The notes: generated from the letters alone by a model not told the origin. A stretch of 64,000 bases of DNA from Halobacteriales archaeon YIM A00013 (GCA_025041195.1 JAKCFM010000001.1:682001-746000); one strand, 5' to 3'. Positions 19,492 to 27,432 are shown, counted from the first letter of the stretch. Program-made: numbers and translations.

Positions 19492-19923
19492 TCAATCGAT
19501 TGCGATGAGTAAGTATAGTGATCCAAGAAGCATGGCAACGTCACCACGCCACGCATGAAGAAATCCCCAGACTCCATACCGTTCGACATCCGGTACTGGA
19601 AACACCCAGATGGGATGGCCAACTAGAATCGGTAGTTTTGTCGTCACAATTGCGCCGATGGCGATGATAAACAGGAAGATTGCGGCCAATCGGGTGGCGA
19701 GGCCGACCAGGACGGCACCCCCAGCGACGATTTCGATAACGCCGACAGCGGTGGCAGTCACGCGTGGAATTGGAAATCCCAGCTTCTGAAACTGTGCTGC
19801 ACCCATAAGACCGGGAAAGAGCAGTTTTTGCAATCCTTCTGTTAAGAACACGCCACCGACCAGTAACCGTATCAGAATCAACGAGGCCGGTCCTTGCGTT
19901 CCCAGGTTTGAATTCACTCCCAT
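19492..19923 (-). CDS. DoxX-family membrane protein
   Basis: 143 aa with four transmembrane helices. The DoxX signature is ILIRLLVGGVFLTEGLQKL at residues 16-34, followed by a Gly/Ala-rich helix (AVGVIEIVAGGAVLVGLATR). The family includes subunits of thiosulfate:quinone oxidoreductase and oxidoreductase-associated membrane proteins; no specific role is evident. It sits upstream of the actin-like gene on the same strand with a 78-nt gap and is probably separately transcribed. Confidence 0.85.
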   Translation of the reverse strand: MGVNSNLGTQGPASLILIRLLVGGVFLTEGLQKLLFPGLMGAAQFQKLGFPIPRVTATAVGVIEIVAGGAVLVGLATRLAAIFLFIIAIGAIVTTKLPILVGHPIWVFPVPDVERYGVWGFLHAWRGDVAMLLGSLYLLIAID

Positions 19924-20298
19924 GGTTCACCTGGCTCTGTCGCCAGATTAAACGTTTCCCATACCACTTGCCCACCAGTTATTCCCCCGAATTGACGACT
20001 CCGACGGAGACTTGCCACCTGTTCTCGGTCGTACGTGACTGGATATCCGACGAAAATTGTTCAAATCGCTCGGACTAACGTATTGCCAAGCTGACTATGT
20101 AATCTCAAAAACTGAAGAATCACGTGTATCAGGCCTGTTGCTTGCTAATTAGGGAATGTATCTGATCATACGACTTCTTTAAACAGTTCCATTTCAGCAA
20201 ATATTTATTGCAATCCTTGCTAAATATATGTCTGCTGCAGGGCACTACCAGCCTCGTAGAATCGGTTGGCGATGGTGCTCGCAGAGAATCTACCAATA
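19924..20298. other. Intergenic gap
   Basis: About 375 nt between the DoxX gene (leftward) and the Cys-rich secreted gene (rightward). The right end is AT-rich with TATA-like ATATTTAT at 20201-20208, about 90 nt before the ATG. No gene or RNA is recognised in the rest. Confidence 0.45.
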
Positions 20299-20688
20299 AT
20301 GAAACGAGGAATTCGTGTTGTGCTGGTCACCGCCGTGCTGTTCAGTATGGTCGTCGGTGCCACTGCAACTCCGGTTGCTGCGTCGTGTGGAAACCATGAT
20401 GGTGGTCACAACTGTGATAGCTGCTCCAGCTGTGACGTTTCTCACTGTGATAGCTGTCATGATACTGACGTTGATGTCGATGTTGACGTTGATGTAGACG
20501 TTGATGTCGATGTTGACAAGGATTGCTGCGCGGAAGAGTGCCCAAATAAATGTCACCAGTGCCCGGACACTACCTGTGACAAGCAGGTCCACTGCGATTG
20601 CACGGTAGAGGAACCAGATGAGGACGAGAAATGTACATCAGACTGCTCGTGCTCATACGATATGCACTCAGCGGTCGCTCTCGTCTGA
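20299..20688 (+). CDS. Secreted cysteine-rich protein with Asp-Val repeat
   Basis: 129 aa. A Sec signal peptide (MKRGIRVVLVTAVLFSMVVG, cleavage near PVAA-S) precedes a mature protein with 17 cysteines. Six lie in a first cluster (CDSCSSC, CDSC) and eleven in a second (CC, CPNKCHQCPDTTCD, CDC, CSC), separated by an uninterrupted Asp-Val run of about nine repeats. The start is chosen because the preceding in-frame residues are not signal-like. Cys this dense is rare in haloarchaeal secreted proteins. Possible roles are metal binding or a disulfide-stabilised surface protein. Family not recognised. Confidence 0.65.
   Translation: MKRGIRVVLVTAVLFSMVVGATATPVAASCGNHDGGHNCDSCSSCDVSHCDSCHDTDVDVDVDVDVDVDVDVDKDCCAEECPNKCHQCPDTTCDKQVHCDCTVEEPDEDEKCTSDCSCSYDMHSAVALV
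20467..20517 (+). repeat. Hexanucleotide repeat encoding Asp-Val
   Basis: About nine imperfect copies of GA(C/T)GT(T/C/A) encode a Val-Asp run inside the Cys-rich secreted gene. In-frame six-base units allow slippage without frameshift, so the linker length could vary between strains. Confidence 0.8.
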
Positions 20689-20790
20689 GCTGGAACAGTA
20701 GGCAATTTCATTTTTTGATGCCATATAACTGATGATCTGTTGGTGTACGCTCGTCTTCAGGTGCCATTCATAACTGTTAATGATCTGCAT

Positions 20791-20797
20791 TTTATAG
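20791..20797 (+). promoter_or_regulatory. TATA box before structured intergenic RNA
   Basis: TTTATAG lies about 25 nt upstream of the start of a region with two strong hairpins (20843-20901 and 20928-20964). It is not placed for any protein gene. Confidence 0.4.
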
Positions 20798-20819
20798 ATC
20801 GATTCCGATACGTTTTTAC

Positions 20820-20968
20820 TGGCTCGGACAGACCCGACGAGTGGACTGTCCGGCATCGAATACACGAGACGGCATACGAACGAGAACCCCTCGGACAGTC
20901 CGTCGATCTGTGATTGGCTATCGCTTGGCAGGGCAGACCCGCTCGACCAACCCTCCTGCCCTGCTGTC
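20820..20968 (+). ncRNA. Candidate structured small RNA
   Basis: Two stems occur in tandem downstream of a TATA box. GGACTGTCCG (20843-20852) pairs perfectly with CGGACAGTCC (20892-20901), and GCAGGGCAG (20928-20936) pairs with CTGCCCTGC (20956-20964), followed by a T-rich stretch. No frame looks protein-coding. The second stem ends 4 nt before the stop of the leftward gene at 20969, so it could instead be a bidirectional terminator. No known RNA family is recognised. Confidence 0.4.
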
Positions 20969-21253
20969 TTATTTCGGTCCAGATTCTGTCACCACTGCCG
21001 AGTATACAGCGATCAGTGCGAGCACGAATCCTGGGAACAGTGGCAGTACCAGATACGCATCCCGAAACGTCAGCCCTAGCGATTCGATCACCGGGCCGGC
21101 GTGTGGGAGATAGAGTATTATTGCCGGTACGAAGAAAAAGGCGATGAACAGCGCACCAACGAGCAGCCAGCTGGCTCTGTGTATCGATTCTGGTGATTCA
21201 CTATCTGCTGTACCGTCGGGCTGGTGGACGTATCGATCCTCCTCAGGCGTCAT
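20969..21253 (-). CDS. Small membrane protein, two TM segments
   Basis: 94 aa from ATG 21253 (MTPEEDRYVHQPDGTADS), with two hydrophobic helices at about 34-55 (WLLVGALFIAFFFVPAIILY) and 67-88 (LVLPLFPGFVLALIAVYSAV). Its start overlaps the last codons of the dehydrogenase gene by 11 nt, so translation is likely coupled. The acidic N-terminus is probably cytoplasmic. This is typical of small haloarchaeal membrane proteins of unknown function. Confidence 0.65.
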   Translation of the reverse strand: MTPEEDRYVHQPDGTADSESPESIHRASWLLVGALFIAFFFVPAIILYLPHAGPVIESLGLTFRDAYLVLPLFPGFVLALIAVYSAVVTESGPK

Positions 21254-22289
21254 ACTCACTATCGGGAACAACGACGACCTTTCCAAATCCAGTTCGGTCT
21301 TCAAGGAGTTGGTGGGCCCGCTGGATCTCGCTCATTGCAAGCACTTCCCGGTGGTGGACCGAGAAGGTCCCGTCCCACACCAGATCGAGCACGTCATCGG
21401 CTTCTCCGGGTGTTGCCATCGTTGAGCCAACGATTTCGAGCTGGTTCCAGAACAGCCGGTTGATGTTCGTTTTTGCTATCGGTCCGGTCGTCGCTCCACA
21501 GGTGACGAGTGTCCCACCCTTGGTGAGTGATTTGAGCGATGCTTCCCATGTTGCAGGCCCGATGTGATCGACAACCACGTCAACACCACGGCCATCCGTG
21601 AGCTGGTAAATCTCCTCATCGAACGACTGTTCGTCGTAGTTGATCGCGTGCTCGGCGCCGTACGTCCGCGCGTGGTCGAGCTTTGCTTCCGTCGAGCCGG
21701 TCGCATAGACGGTTGCCCCGGCGTGGGCTGCAATCTGGACGGCTGCGTGCCCAACACCCCCACTCGCGCCATGAACGAGGACGTGATCGCCAGCGCCGAT
21801 ACCCGCACGGGTGTGGAGCATTCGCCACGCCGTCTGAAAGACAAGCGCCACAGAGCCGGCCGTCTCCCACCCGACATGGTCGGGAACCGGAATGAGACAC
21901 TCTGCCGGAACGGCCGCGCGCTCGGCATGGACGCCGTCGACGTGTTCACCGATCAGGTGGTAGGAGTCACACATTGAGTGTTCGCCATGGCGACAGAATT
22001 CGCACTGTCCACACCAGCGGCCGGGCGAGACCGCAACGCGGTCGCCACGCTCGAATCTGGTGACAGTGTCTCCCACCTCGGTGACGACGCCCGCGCCGTC
22101 GCTGCCAGCGATATGCGGAAACGATAGCTCAATACCGGGAACGCCGCGGCGCGTGTGCATGTCGAGATGATTCAGTGCTGCTGCTTTAATGTCGACCATC
22201 ACGTCTCCATCGCCCACGGACGGCTCGGGATGGTCATCGTAGGTGAGGACGCTCCGATCACCGTGCTGAGAAAACTGGACAGCCTTCAT
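21243..22289 (-). CDS. Zinc-containing alcohol dehydrogenase family oxidoreductase
   Basis: 348 aa, MDR superfamily. The GroES-like half contains the structural-zinc Cys cluster CGQCEFCRHGEHSMC near residues 94-108. The Rossmann half has the nucleotide loop VHGASGGVGHAAVQIAA near 170. Catalytic-zinc ligands appear incomplete: the usual Cys around residue 38 is replaced (NHLDMHTRRG). This resembles the quinone-oxidoreductase-like branch that keeps the structural zinc lobe. It probably reduces or oxidises small carbonyls with NAD(P)H; substrate unknown. The small membrane protein gene follows with overlap. Confidence 0.88.
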   Translation of the reverse strand: MKAVQFSQHGDRSVLTYDDHPEPSVGDGDVMVDIKAAALNHLDMHTRRGVPGIELSFPHIAGSDGAGVVTEVGDTVTRFERGDRVAVSPGRWCGQCEFCRHGEHSMCDSYHLIGEHVDGVHAERAAVPAECLIPVPDHVGWETAGSVALVFQTAWRMLHTRAGIGAGDHVLVHGASGGVGHAAVQIAAHAGATVYATGSTEAKLDHARTYGAEHAINYDEQSFDEEIYQLTDGRGVDVVVDHIGPATWEASLKSLTKGGTLVTCGATTGPIAKTNINRLFWNQLEIVGSTMATPGEADDVLDLVWDGTFSVHHREVLAMSEIQRAHQLLEDRTGFGKVVVVPDSEYDA

Positions 22290-22384
22290 GACGAGTAGCT
22301 CACTGGGCAGACAAAAAACGCTGTTGGATAGGCGGATCGTTAGAAGGAGTCACACCCAAGGCGCTTGATTCGGTAGCAGTTCGT

Positions 22385-22882
22385 ATGGGACATCACTCTC
22401 ACGACCGCATGGAACCAACTGTGGCCATCTGTACGATTTCGAGCTCACGGACCCACACTGACGACCCCTCGGGCGACGCCATCGAATCGATCCTCGGTGA
22501 GGCCGATTTCTCGATTGGCCCCCGTGAGCTGCTCGACGATTCAGTTCCGGCGATTCGCTCGACGGTCGAGTCGCTGGCCACCGACCCGGACATCGATGGC
22601 ATCGTCACCACTGGCGGTACTGGTGTCACCCCCGATGACTGCACGATCGAAGCGCTCGAACCGCTGTTCGAAAAACGGTTGCCAGGCTTCGGCGAACTGT
22701 TCCGTCAGCGGTCGATCGAGGAGATTGGCTCTCGCGTGGTAGCCACCCGGGCAACCGCCGGCATACTCGATGCGACGGTCGTCTGTTGTCTCCCTGGCAG
22801 CGAAAACGCCGCCCGTCTGGGAGCCGCCGAAATCATCGCCCCTGAACTTGGCCATCTTGCCGGTCTCGCACAACGGTCCTAA
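22385..22882 (+). CDS. moaB: Molybdopterin adenylyltransferase-like protein MoaB
   Basis: 165 aa, MoaB/MogA family, which adenylates molybdopterin during molybdenum cofactor synthesis. Visible motifs: VAICTISSSRTHTDDPSGD near residue 13, the TTGGTGVTPDD loop near 78-88, and the C-terminal CLPGSENAARLGAAEIIAPE. The ATG at 22385 precedes a His-rich stretch (MGHHSHD); a second ATG at 22409 is possible. A formyl-THF cyclo-ligase-like gene starts 28 nt downstream on the same strand and may be cotranscribed. Confidence 0.88.
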   Translation: MGHHSHDRMEPTVAICTISSSRTHTDDPSGDAIESILGEADFSIGPRELLDDSVPAIRSTVESLATDPDIDGIVTTGGTGVTPDDCTIEALEPLFEKRLPGFGELFRQRSIEEIGSRVVATRATAGILDATVVCCLPGSENAARLGAAEIIAPELGHLAGLAQRS

Positions 22883-22910
22883 CTGGACGGACTACCAACG
22901 CCCCACGAGC

Positions 22911-23624
22911 ATGGACAAAACAACGGTTCGAACGCGCGTGTGGGATGCGCTCGAACGGACTGGCAACGCCAGGTTTCCGTATCCACCGCACGGTCGAATT
23001 CCCAATTTCGCGAATGCAGCCGAGGCCGCAGATCGGCTCGCTCAAACGACAGCCTGGAACGAAGCATCGACGATCAAATGTAATCCTGACGCGCCACAGC
23101 GTCCCGTCCGGCGCCGTGCGCTGCTAGAGGGGAAGGTGGTGTACATGGCCGTTCCACGCCTTCGTGAGGCTGCGTGCTTTCTCAGGCTCGATCCAGCAAC
23201 GATCGACGACATCGATTCGGCGACCACGATCGCCGGCTCGGCGGCAGCAGGAACGCAGTGTCGACCGGAAGCCGTTGAACCGATCGATCTCGTCGTCAGT
23301 GGGAGCGTCGCAGTCGACACCGCTGGCAACCGCATCGGGAAAGGTGAAGGATACAGCGACCTTGAGTTCGCCGTGCTCCGAGCGTTCGGCCTCGTGGACG
23401 ATACGACACCGACGGCGACGACGATCCATGCGCTCCAGCGTATCGATGCAACGCCCGAGCGGGCTCCCCACGACGTTCCAATGGAGTTCGTCGTCACCCC
23501 CGAACGCGTCGAGCATCGATCTCACGGGGAAAAACCAGACGGCATCCGCTGGGGGCTGCTGGACGAAACTGACATCGAGGAGATGCCAGTGCTCAAAGAC
23601 CTGGCCGAAAACCGCACCACTTAG
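22911..23624 (+). CDS. 5-formyltetrahydrofolate cyclo-ligase family protein
   Basis: 237 aa from ATG 22911 (MDKTTVRTRVWDAL). The family signature GKGEGYSDLEFAVLRAFGLV is present near residues 144-163, and SGSVAVDTAGNRIG immediately before it is the usual ligase loop. Cyclo-ligases convert 5-formyl-THF to methenyl-THF; the related MTHFSD-like archaeal proteins may act differently, so the reaction is inferred. It overlaps the convergent epimerase gene at the stop codons (23621-23624). A likely operon with moaB. Confidence 0.82.
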   Translation: MDKTTVRTRVWDALERTGNARFPYPPHGRIPNFANAAEAADRLAQTTAWNEASTIKCNPDAPQRPVRRRALLEGKVVYMAVPRLREAACFLRLDPATIDDIDSATTIAGSAAAGTQCRPEAVEPIDLVVSGSVAVDTAGNRIGKGEGYSDLEFAVLRAFGLVDDTTPTATTIHALQRIDATPERAPHDVPMEFVVTPERVEHRSHGEKPDGIRWGLLDETDIEEMPVLKDLAENRTT

Positions 23625-24493
23625 AGACGGTCCTGTTCCAGATACTCCGCGAGCGAGCGGAGCTCCCCTGGCTCAACGCCAAACGACGAGACATCGTTCG
23701 AGTCCACGACATTGTCGAACGCGAGCGAGCGATACTGATCGATTCCCATCGGGACGAACGAAAGCTGTTCGGCGATTATGAGTCCAATTTTTGCCAGTGC
23801 CATCGGAACGGGGAGGACGACCACCGTATCGTAGATGAGTTCGGTGACCTCGGCAAGAGTGATGAGTTCTGGACCACCGAGCTCATACTCCGCATCCGCG
23901 TGGGCTGGATCAGCGACAACGTCTGCCAGCATAGGAACCAGATCACCGACCCAGATCGGCTGGAATCTGGTGTGGCCCCCGCCAGGGAGGCCAGTCACGT
24001 ACGGCGTCGTCAGCAGCCTCGTAAAATCGACGAACTCGCCACCGTCACCGAACACGACCGACGGTCGAACAATGCCGGATTCGATCGAGGATTCTCGAAC
24101 GAGCTGCTCCGCCCGGCCCTTCGCACGAATGTACGCCGTCGGTCCGTCCGGGTCGCTACCGAGCGCGCTCAACTGGATGAATCGATCAACTCCGTGTGCT
24201 TCGGCGAGTTCGAGCGCCGTTTCTGTTCCACCACGATGGACCGCGTCGTGCGTTACACCGGCAGGTGGATCGAATAGCGGAGAGAGCGCGATGAGATTCA
24301 CGACTACGTCGATCCCCTCGAACGCCGACCGAATCGTCGAGGGCTGTGTGATATCGCCAGCAACTGGCGACGCTGCAACGGGCTCAGCCGGTGGGTTTCG
24401 GGCAACAACTGTTACGGTGTGCGATCGATCATCGAGTGTCTGTGCCAACGCCGTGCCGATGAATCCAGTACCGCCAAGCAACAGTACGTTCAT
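23621..24493 (-). CDS. NAD(P)-binding epimerase-like protein (NDUFA9-type)
   Basis: 290 aa. The atypical short-chain fold begins MNVLLLGGTGFIGTALAQ with the GxxGxxG dinucleotide loop, then Asp at the end of the second motif (VAGDITQ). The middle has FIQLSALGSDPDGPTAYIRA, where the YxxxK motif appears as YIRAKG, and the C-terminal half matches the NDUFA9/complex I-associated branch. Members bind NAD(P)H and may act as quinone- or complex-associated structural proteins. The specific role is not determinable here. Confidence 0.82.
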   Translation of the reverse strand: MNVLLLGGTGFIGTALAQTLDDRSHTVTVVARNPPAEPVAASPVAGDITQPSTIRSAFEGIDVVVNLIALSPLFDPPAGVTHDAVHRGGTETALELAEAHGVDRFIQLSALGSDPDGPTAYIRAKGRAEQLVRESSIESGIVRPSVVFGDGGEFVDFTRLLTTPYVTGLPGGGHTRFQPIWVGDLVPMLADVVADPAHADAEYELGGPELITLAEVTELIYDTVVVLPVPMALAKIGLIIAEQLSFVPMGIDQYRSLAFDNVVDSNDVSSFGVEPGELRSLAEYLEQDRL

Positions 24494-24523
24494 GGTCGAA
24501 TTCGGAGCCAGTGGGGCTATACG

Positions 24524-25351
24524 TCATCGGCCGTCCAGACCGACATCCCCTGTCGTGGGCGAAGCAACCGAATTCGGTGTGGTGATCTCGGAAGCTTGCG
24601 ATCGATAGTGGTCGAACAGTTCGCGTGCCCACGCTATCAGTGCCGAACTGGTGGCCTCAAGACAGGCCGTGAGCCGATCGTCGTCGTACGAACACACCAG
24701 CACTCGGTCGTCGCCGATCGTAATCCCAGCTTCGATCGGTCCTGGATGGCGAAACACCGTGAGCGGTGCCACCGAGACGAGGAGGTCGAACTCTCGCGGA
24801 TTGAGACGCCGTGCGCGCTCGCTCAGCTGCTCCGTAAGAATCAGCTCAGTGTGGGCCCCTCCCAATCCGAGTTCAGCGTGTGCGCCGTGGAGTGGCCTCG
24901 ACAGCACTGGCGAGAGCATCCGCACACGCTCGGTTTCGAATCGTTCGATCGCCTGGAGATACTGATGCAACGGTCCGTGGGGCTGCCCCGGCGTGACGGT
25001 CGTCACCGTAGCCGATGAGAGCGCGGTTGGCGGTGGTGCGTGATCGACGTCGGAAAACGCGTCAACTATCGGCGAAAATCGATCGATAGCAGCGAGCTCA
25101 TCGCTGTAGCGCTTGTGTGCCTCCACAACGAGAGCACCACTCGTTGTCACTCGATACGCCCCATCCACCTTCTCCACCCACCCCCGCCGGGTAAGCGCTG
25201 TGAGATTTCGCTGGACGCTGCGGCGAGACATCGAAACCGATGCAGCAATCGATGATGGACGACCGGGCGAGTCCCGAAGCTGACGCAACAATGCTGCACG
25301 CTCAGGAGATCGTGCGAGAAACTGGTTTGGATCCTGTGAGTGCCCAGTCAT
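24524..25351 (-). CDS. Winged-helix regulator with FilR1-like sensor domain
   Basis: 275 aa from ATG 25351 (MTGHSQDPNQFLARSPERAA); the long upstream open frame is promoter DNA. Residues about 12-75 are a winged helix (SSIAASVSMSRRSVQRNLTALTRRGWVEKVDGAYRVT). The C-terminal half (PHGPLHQYLQAIERFETERV onwards) matches the middle/C-terminal domain of the methanogen FilR1-type regulators widespread in haloarchaea, a likely ligand-sensing domain. It diverges from cdc6 across a 313-nt gap holding repeated 20-bp motifs. Those motifs could be its own operators. Confidence 0.82.
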   Translation of the reverse strand: MTGHSQDPNQFLARSPERAALLRQLRDSPGRPSSIAASVSMSRRSVQRNLTALTRRGWVEKVDGAYRVTTSGALVVEAHKRYSDELAAIDRFSPIVDAFSDVDHAPPPTALSSATVTTVTPGQPHGPLHQYLQAIERFETERVRMLSPVLSRPLHGAHAELGLGGAHTELILTEQLSERARRLNPREFDLLVSVAPLTVFRHPGPIEAGITIGDDRVLVCSYDDDRLTACLEATSSALIAWARELFDHYRSQASEITTPNSVASPTTGDVGLDGR

Positions 25352-25403
25352 AATTGCAGTTGGAAGTGGATGGTGAAAAGCACATCTCCCCAGGGGGACG
25401 GAC

Positions 25404-25424
25404 ACAGTACATTTCGTCTGTTCT
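25404..25424 (+). repeat. 20-bp motif, copy 1 (direct)
   Basis: ACAGTAC followed by ATTTCGTCTGTTCT. Identical to copy 2 over the full motif; the two starts are 54 bp apart. Confidence 0.85.
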
Positions 25425-25457
25425 TCACCAGAGGCGGGGTGCCATCGAGTGAGCGAG

Positions 25458-25478
25458 ACAGTACATTTCGTCTGTTCT
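25458..25478 (+). repeat. 20-bp motif, copy 2 (direct)
   Basis: Same motif and orientation as copy 1. Surrounding bases differ, so conservation is confined to the motif. Confidence 0.85.
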
Positions 25479-25552
25479 GATGGAACGGATTGCTGAATAG
25501 GATTAGTTCTTATGGTAGCGGCAATAGCTATTCGGTCTATCGAATCGAGGAC

Positions 25553-25572
25553 GAACAGACGAAATGTACTGT
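25553..25572 (-). repeat. 20-bp motif, copy 3 (inverted)
   Basis: GAACAGACGAAATGTACTGT is the exact reverse complement of 20 of the 21 bases of copies 1 and 2, facing them across the AT-rich spacer. Confidence 0.85.
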
Positions 25573-25593
25573 GACACCAACACTTAAATGACG

Positions 25594-25614
25594 AGAACAG
25601 ACGAAACAGACGAA
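25594..25614 (-). repeat. 20-bp motif, partial inverted copy plus half copy
   Basis: AGAACAGACGAAA (25594-25606) matches the conserved half of the motif in inverted orientation and is followed directly by a further CAGACGAA half copy (25607-25614), just upstream of the cdc6 TATA box. Confidence 0.7.
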
Positions 25615-25620
25615 CACAGC

Positions 25621-25630
25621 TATTATATAC
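25621..25630 (+). promoter_or_regulatory. TATA box of cdc6
   Basis: TATTATATAC lies 35-44 nt before the ATG at 25665, so a short leader is expected. The adjoining partial motif copies could allow autorepression. Confidence 0.5.
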
Positions 25631-25664
25631 ACTGTGGTTGAAATGATCTGGTATTGAATCGTAT

Positions 25665-26867
25665 ATGAAAGACCCATTTGAAGGTATCACTGAACAGCTA
25701 TTTGAGAATAAGCACGTTCTTGAGGAGGACTACGATCCCGATACGATTCTGGAACGAGAAGCGGAGATTGAGGCCTACCGGAACGCGTTGAAAGACATTC
25801 TGTTCGGCCGAACCCCCGCAAACATCTTCATCTATGGGAAGACGGGTGTGGGAAAGACGGCCGTAACTCGATTCATGATGGATGCGCTGCAAACCCAGGT
25901 CGAGGGGCGTACGGCAGCAGATCGGCTCACAGTGTTGTTTCACAACTGTAACAATGATTCGGCGTACGGCACCCTCCGCGCGTTTATTAACACGCTCAGA
26001 TCACCGTCCGGGCCTACCTTCCCGAAAAAGGGACTTTCGACCAGTGACGCACTTGAGGAGTTCTACGCACTCCTTGACGAGCGAGGGGGAACGTTTCTGC
26101 TGGTTCTCGATGAGATCGATCATCTCGCGAAAGTGAACTCACTGCTTTATGAGATCCCACGAGCACGCTCGAATGGAAATCTCGAACGAGCGAAAATTGG
26201 GGTGATCGGCATCTCCAACAACTATCGGTTTAGAGATAGTTTAAGCCCGAAAGTAAAGGGAACGCTGATGGAAAAAGAACTCTCGTTTTCGCCCTATGAT
26301 GCCGACGAACTCCGGAACATCCTCTCTCATCGTGCCGAAAAAGCATTCATCGAAGGCGGATACAAACAGAGTGCGATAGCCCTCTGTGCAGCAAAGGCCG
26401 CACAGGACACCGGAAGCGCAAGACAGGCGCTCGATCTGTTGAGTACTGGTGGCGATATCGCGGAAGATCGTGGTGAGGACATCGTGACGGATAAACACAT
26501 TCGAGCCGCTGAAACCCGCGTCCAGCGCGGGCGCGTCCGGAACAAAATTCAGGATCAAACACCCCACGGACAGCTCATTCTTGAGGCGATCGCCAGACTC
26601 GAAGCGAATGAAAAGACACCCGTTCGATCGAAAACCATTCAATCAACGTACGAACGGGTAGCAAACCGCTGGCAGACTGAACCGCTGTCGTCGCTGCGTA
26701 GCGTCCAGGACCACCTCTCAGAGCTGAAAATGCTTGGATTTCTCTCTCGGACGGAACGAAACGACGGCCGGGCTGGTGGTGCCTACTACGAGTATGAGCT
26801 CGCGATGGACGCAAACGCGGTCTTTACCGCACGCAAGGAGATCGAACACGAGGAACCCACTACCTGA
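25665..26867 (+). CDS. orc1/cdc6: Orc1/Cdc6-family replication initiator
   Basis: 400 aa. AAA+ ATPase of the archaeal origin-recognition family: Walker A IYGKTGVGKTAVTRFM near residue 52, Walker B LLVLDEIDHLAK near 145, sensor-1 VIGISNNYRFRDSL near 186, and a C-terminal winged helix (about 300-390: GQLILEAIARLEANEKTPVR through LSELKMLGFLSRTERND). It binds origin boxes and loads the replicative helicase. Length is typical for secondary haloarchaeal Cdc6 paralogues. Repeated motifs lie immediately upstream. The AT-rich region downstream (26868-27110) carries no gene. Confidence 0.93.
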   Translation: MKDPFEGITEQLFENKHVLEEDYDPDTILEREAEIEAYRNALKDILFGRTPANIFIYGKTGVGKTAVTRFMMDALQTQVEGRTAADRLTVLFHNCNNDSAYGTLRAFINTLRSPSGPTFPKKGLSTSDALEEFYALLDERGGTFLLVLDEIDHLAKVNSLLYEIPRARSNGNLERAKIGVIGISNNYRFRDSLSPKVKGTLMEKELSFSPYDADELRNILSHRAEKAFIEGGYKQSAIALCAAKAAQDTGSARQALDLLSTGGDIAEDRGEDIVTDKHIRAAETRVQRGRVRNKIQDQTPHGQLILEAIARLEANEKTPVRSKTIQSTYERVANRWQTEPLSSLRSVQDHLSELKMLGFLSRTERNDGRAGGAYYEYELAMDANAVFTARKEIEHEEPTT

Positions 26868-27194
26868 AATACCTATACAAAATCACATACAAACAGTTTT
26901 ACCAACTCTACATAATGGGGGGTTGATGTTTATTCTGCAGACTCCCCGTCTGCGGGATGATTGTTGCCGAACGTATCTTAGAACGACTTTCTAAATTTAA
27001 GAAAATTTCTCTAAAGTGAGTATAAATAACTGGAATATGATTTAGGAACATGCTTATAACTGTAACCTACGTTCGTGTATACAAGGAAACCGGACGGTAG
27101 ATGTGATAGGAGTTTGAAGGATTGATGATGGTACGTGACGTGGTGTTGGCGTTGATACGGTGTGTGTCCGTCCGGTCGCCACCAACGAGACGCC
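26868..27194. other. AT-rich gap downstream of cdc6
   Basis: About 330 nt, strongly AT-rich to about 27110, including AAATTTAAGAAAATTTC (26993-27009) and a TATAAATA box near 27022. No copy of the upstream 20-bp motif and no gene are seen. The AT-rich tract could be part of a duplex-unwinding region. Confidence 0.45.
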
Positions 27195-27341
27195 ATGGAA
27201 GAAGAGACTCACGCACGGACGGACGGTCGCTACGAGAACTACGGTCGCTTCGAAACACGTGAAGGCCTGCTCGTCGTGTACGAACACGACAATCCGAACG
27301 CGTGGATTCGCTCAGACGAGGTCTCCCAGTTAGAGGAGTAA
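27195..27341 (+). CDS. Small conserved haloarchaeal protein (48 aa)
   Basis: 48 aa (MEEETHARTDGRYENYGRFE...), acidic, no membrane segment or Cys. The pattern of a short Tyr-rich beta region (RYENYGRFE, LLVVYEHDNPNAWIRSD) resembles a family of small haloarchaeal proteins with a VYDxDNPxAWIxSD-like ending, annotated as a domain of unknown function (DUF7331-like, from memory). GC-rich coding DNA begins exactly here after an AT-rich gap, which supports it. Function unknown. Confidence 0.65.
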   Translation: MEEETHARTDGRYENYGRFETREGLLVVYEHDNPNAWIRSDEVSQLEE

Positions 27342-27432
27342 GCGGCGAACGCTCTGGGCGCGGGCGCTCACCAGAACCGACGATATGCGTTCGGTTTGTG
27401 GTCGAAGCAGCCGTACAAATCGAGAAAACACG

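Larger units (their letters stand above)
25352..25664. other. Candidate replication origin or operator array
   Basis: This 313-nt gap between the divergent regulator and orc1/cdc6 genes carries two direct and one inverted near-perfect copies of a 20-bp motif (core TACATTTCGTCTGTTC), plus a partial inverted copy. An AT-rich spacer (25483-25550) lies between the direct pair and the inverted copies, and a G-run (CAGGGGGACGG) lies beside the first copy. Inverted origin-recognition boxes around an AT-rich spacer next to cdc6 is the usual haloarchaeal origin layout. The motifs could equally be sites for the regulator. Confidence 0.5.
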
